64,000 bases of DNA from Macrosoma leucophasiata. Its lineage: Eukaryota > Arthropoda > Insecta > Lepidoptera > Hedylidae. The stretch covers positions 5,766,001 to 5,830,000 of the forward strand of contig JAWQUS010000022.1 of NCBI GenBank assembly GCA_036365455.1, read 5' to 3'. This document shows positions 63,842 to 64,000 of this stretch, piece by piece (the first letter of the stretch is position 1; the number at the start of each line of letters is the position of its first letter). The notes under the pieces were generated by a model, which saw nothing but the letters and a program-made list of their open reading frames with translations, was not told the origin of the DNA and ran no database searches. The translations under genes and the position numbers were made by a program.

Positions 63842-64000
63842 CACGTAACTTCACGCCTGTAATCCCCGAAGGGATAGGCAGAGGTAAATGCATGCATTCA
63901 ATCATACATGCAAACACCCACGACTCGCCGGTTACGTTTTGGCCCATGTAACAGGTGGCGAACCTGTTACCATCTCCGGGCACATTACCAAACTCCGGGG
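63842..64000 (-). mobile_element. family F SINE, cut by window edge
   Basis: ACGTAACTTCACGCCTGTAA onward to the last base. Confidence 0.8.

Noticed and set aside
1..64000. CRISPR array, prophage or bacterial operon
   Set aside because: Repeats are dispersed and transposon-like, genes are spliced, and no bacterial gene structure is present.

Overview
The window is nuclear DNA of an insect, most likely a moth or butterfly. It is AT-rich, its genes are cut into many small GT-AG exons, and most of the remainder is transposon sequence of kinds common in Lepidoptera: tRNA-derived SINEs, non-LTR retrotransposon tails, mariner, hAT and Mutator-like MITEs and foldback elements. There is nothing bacterial here: no operon, CRISPR array or rRNA.

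Two host genes are supported, in divergent orientation around a roughly 1.2-kb intergenic region (24606-25841). On the minus strand, 20076-24605 holds five candidate exons of a membrane-anchored coiled-coil protein with two FFAT-like motifs, resembling the N-terminal half of the RMDN family (RMDN3/PTPIP51-like). Its expected TPR half was not found. On the plus strand, 25842-63655 holds 24 consecutive coding exons (5,085 nt, 1,695 codons, all junction phases compatible) of eggless/SETDB1, the H3K9 methyltransferase. They cover a very large acidic N-terminal exon, a four-cysteine motif, a helical segment, the Tudor region and the MBD. The pre-SET/SET catalytic part lies beyond the right edge.

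Everything else is repeats. Local letters are used: A (about 290 bp, poly-A tail, about 29 copies or fragments); B (inverted tRNA-like dimer, 6 copies); C (about 350 bp, TTA-repeat tail, 12 copies); D, E, H, N, O (short MITE-like or unclassified families); F and S (tRNA-derived SINEs); K, J, G (foldback elements); L and M (degenerate LINE- or Helitron-like sequence); P (hAT MITE); Q (older repeat that supplies empty sites for B and C insertions); X (LINE ORF ends). Region 1-20 kb is repeats and featureless AT-rich DNA only. Region 20-25 kb is the minus-strand gene with B, C, D, P and X insertions. Region 28-64 kb is eggless introns filled with nested insertions, several reaching within tens of bases of splice sites.

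The most unusual signals are: family B, whose copies are all inverted tRNA-like pairs and mostly flanked by 10-17 bp direct repeats, with a paralogous empty site in this window; a C insertion whose target duplication ends 3 nt before the exon 19 boundary; a GC-AG intron in the Tudor region; decayed tandem copies of the exon 16 end inside the next intron; and the general density of long inverted repeats inside a gene whose product silences transposons. Exon boundaries were read by eye from splice signals and reading frame; no transcript or database evidence was available.
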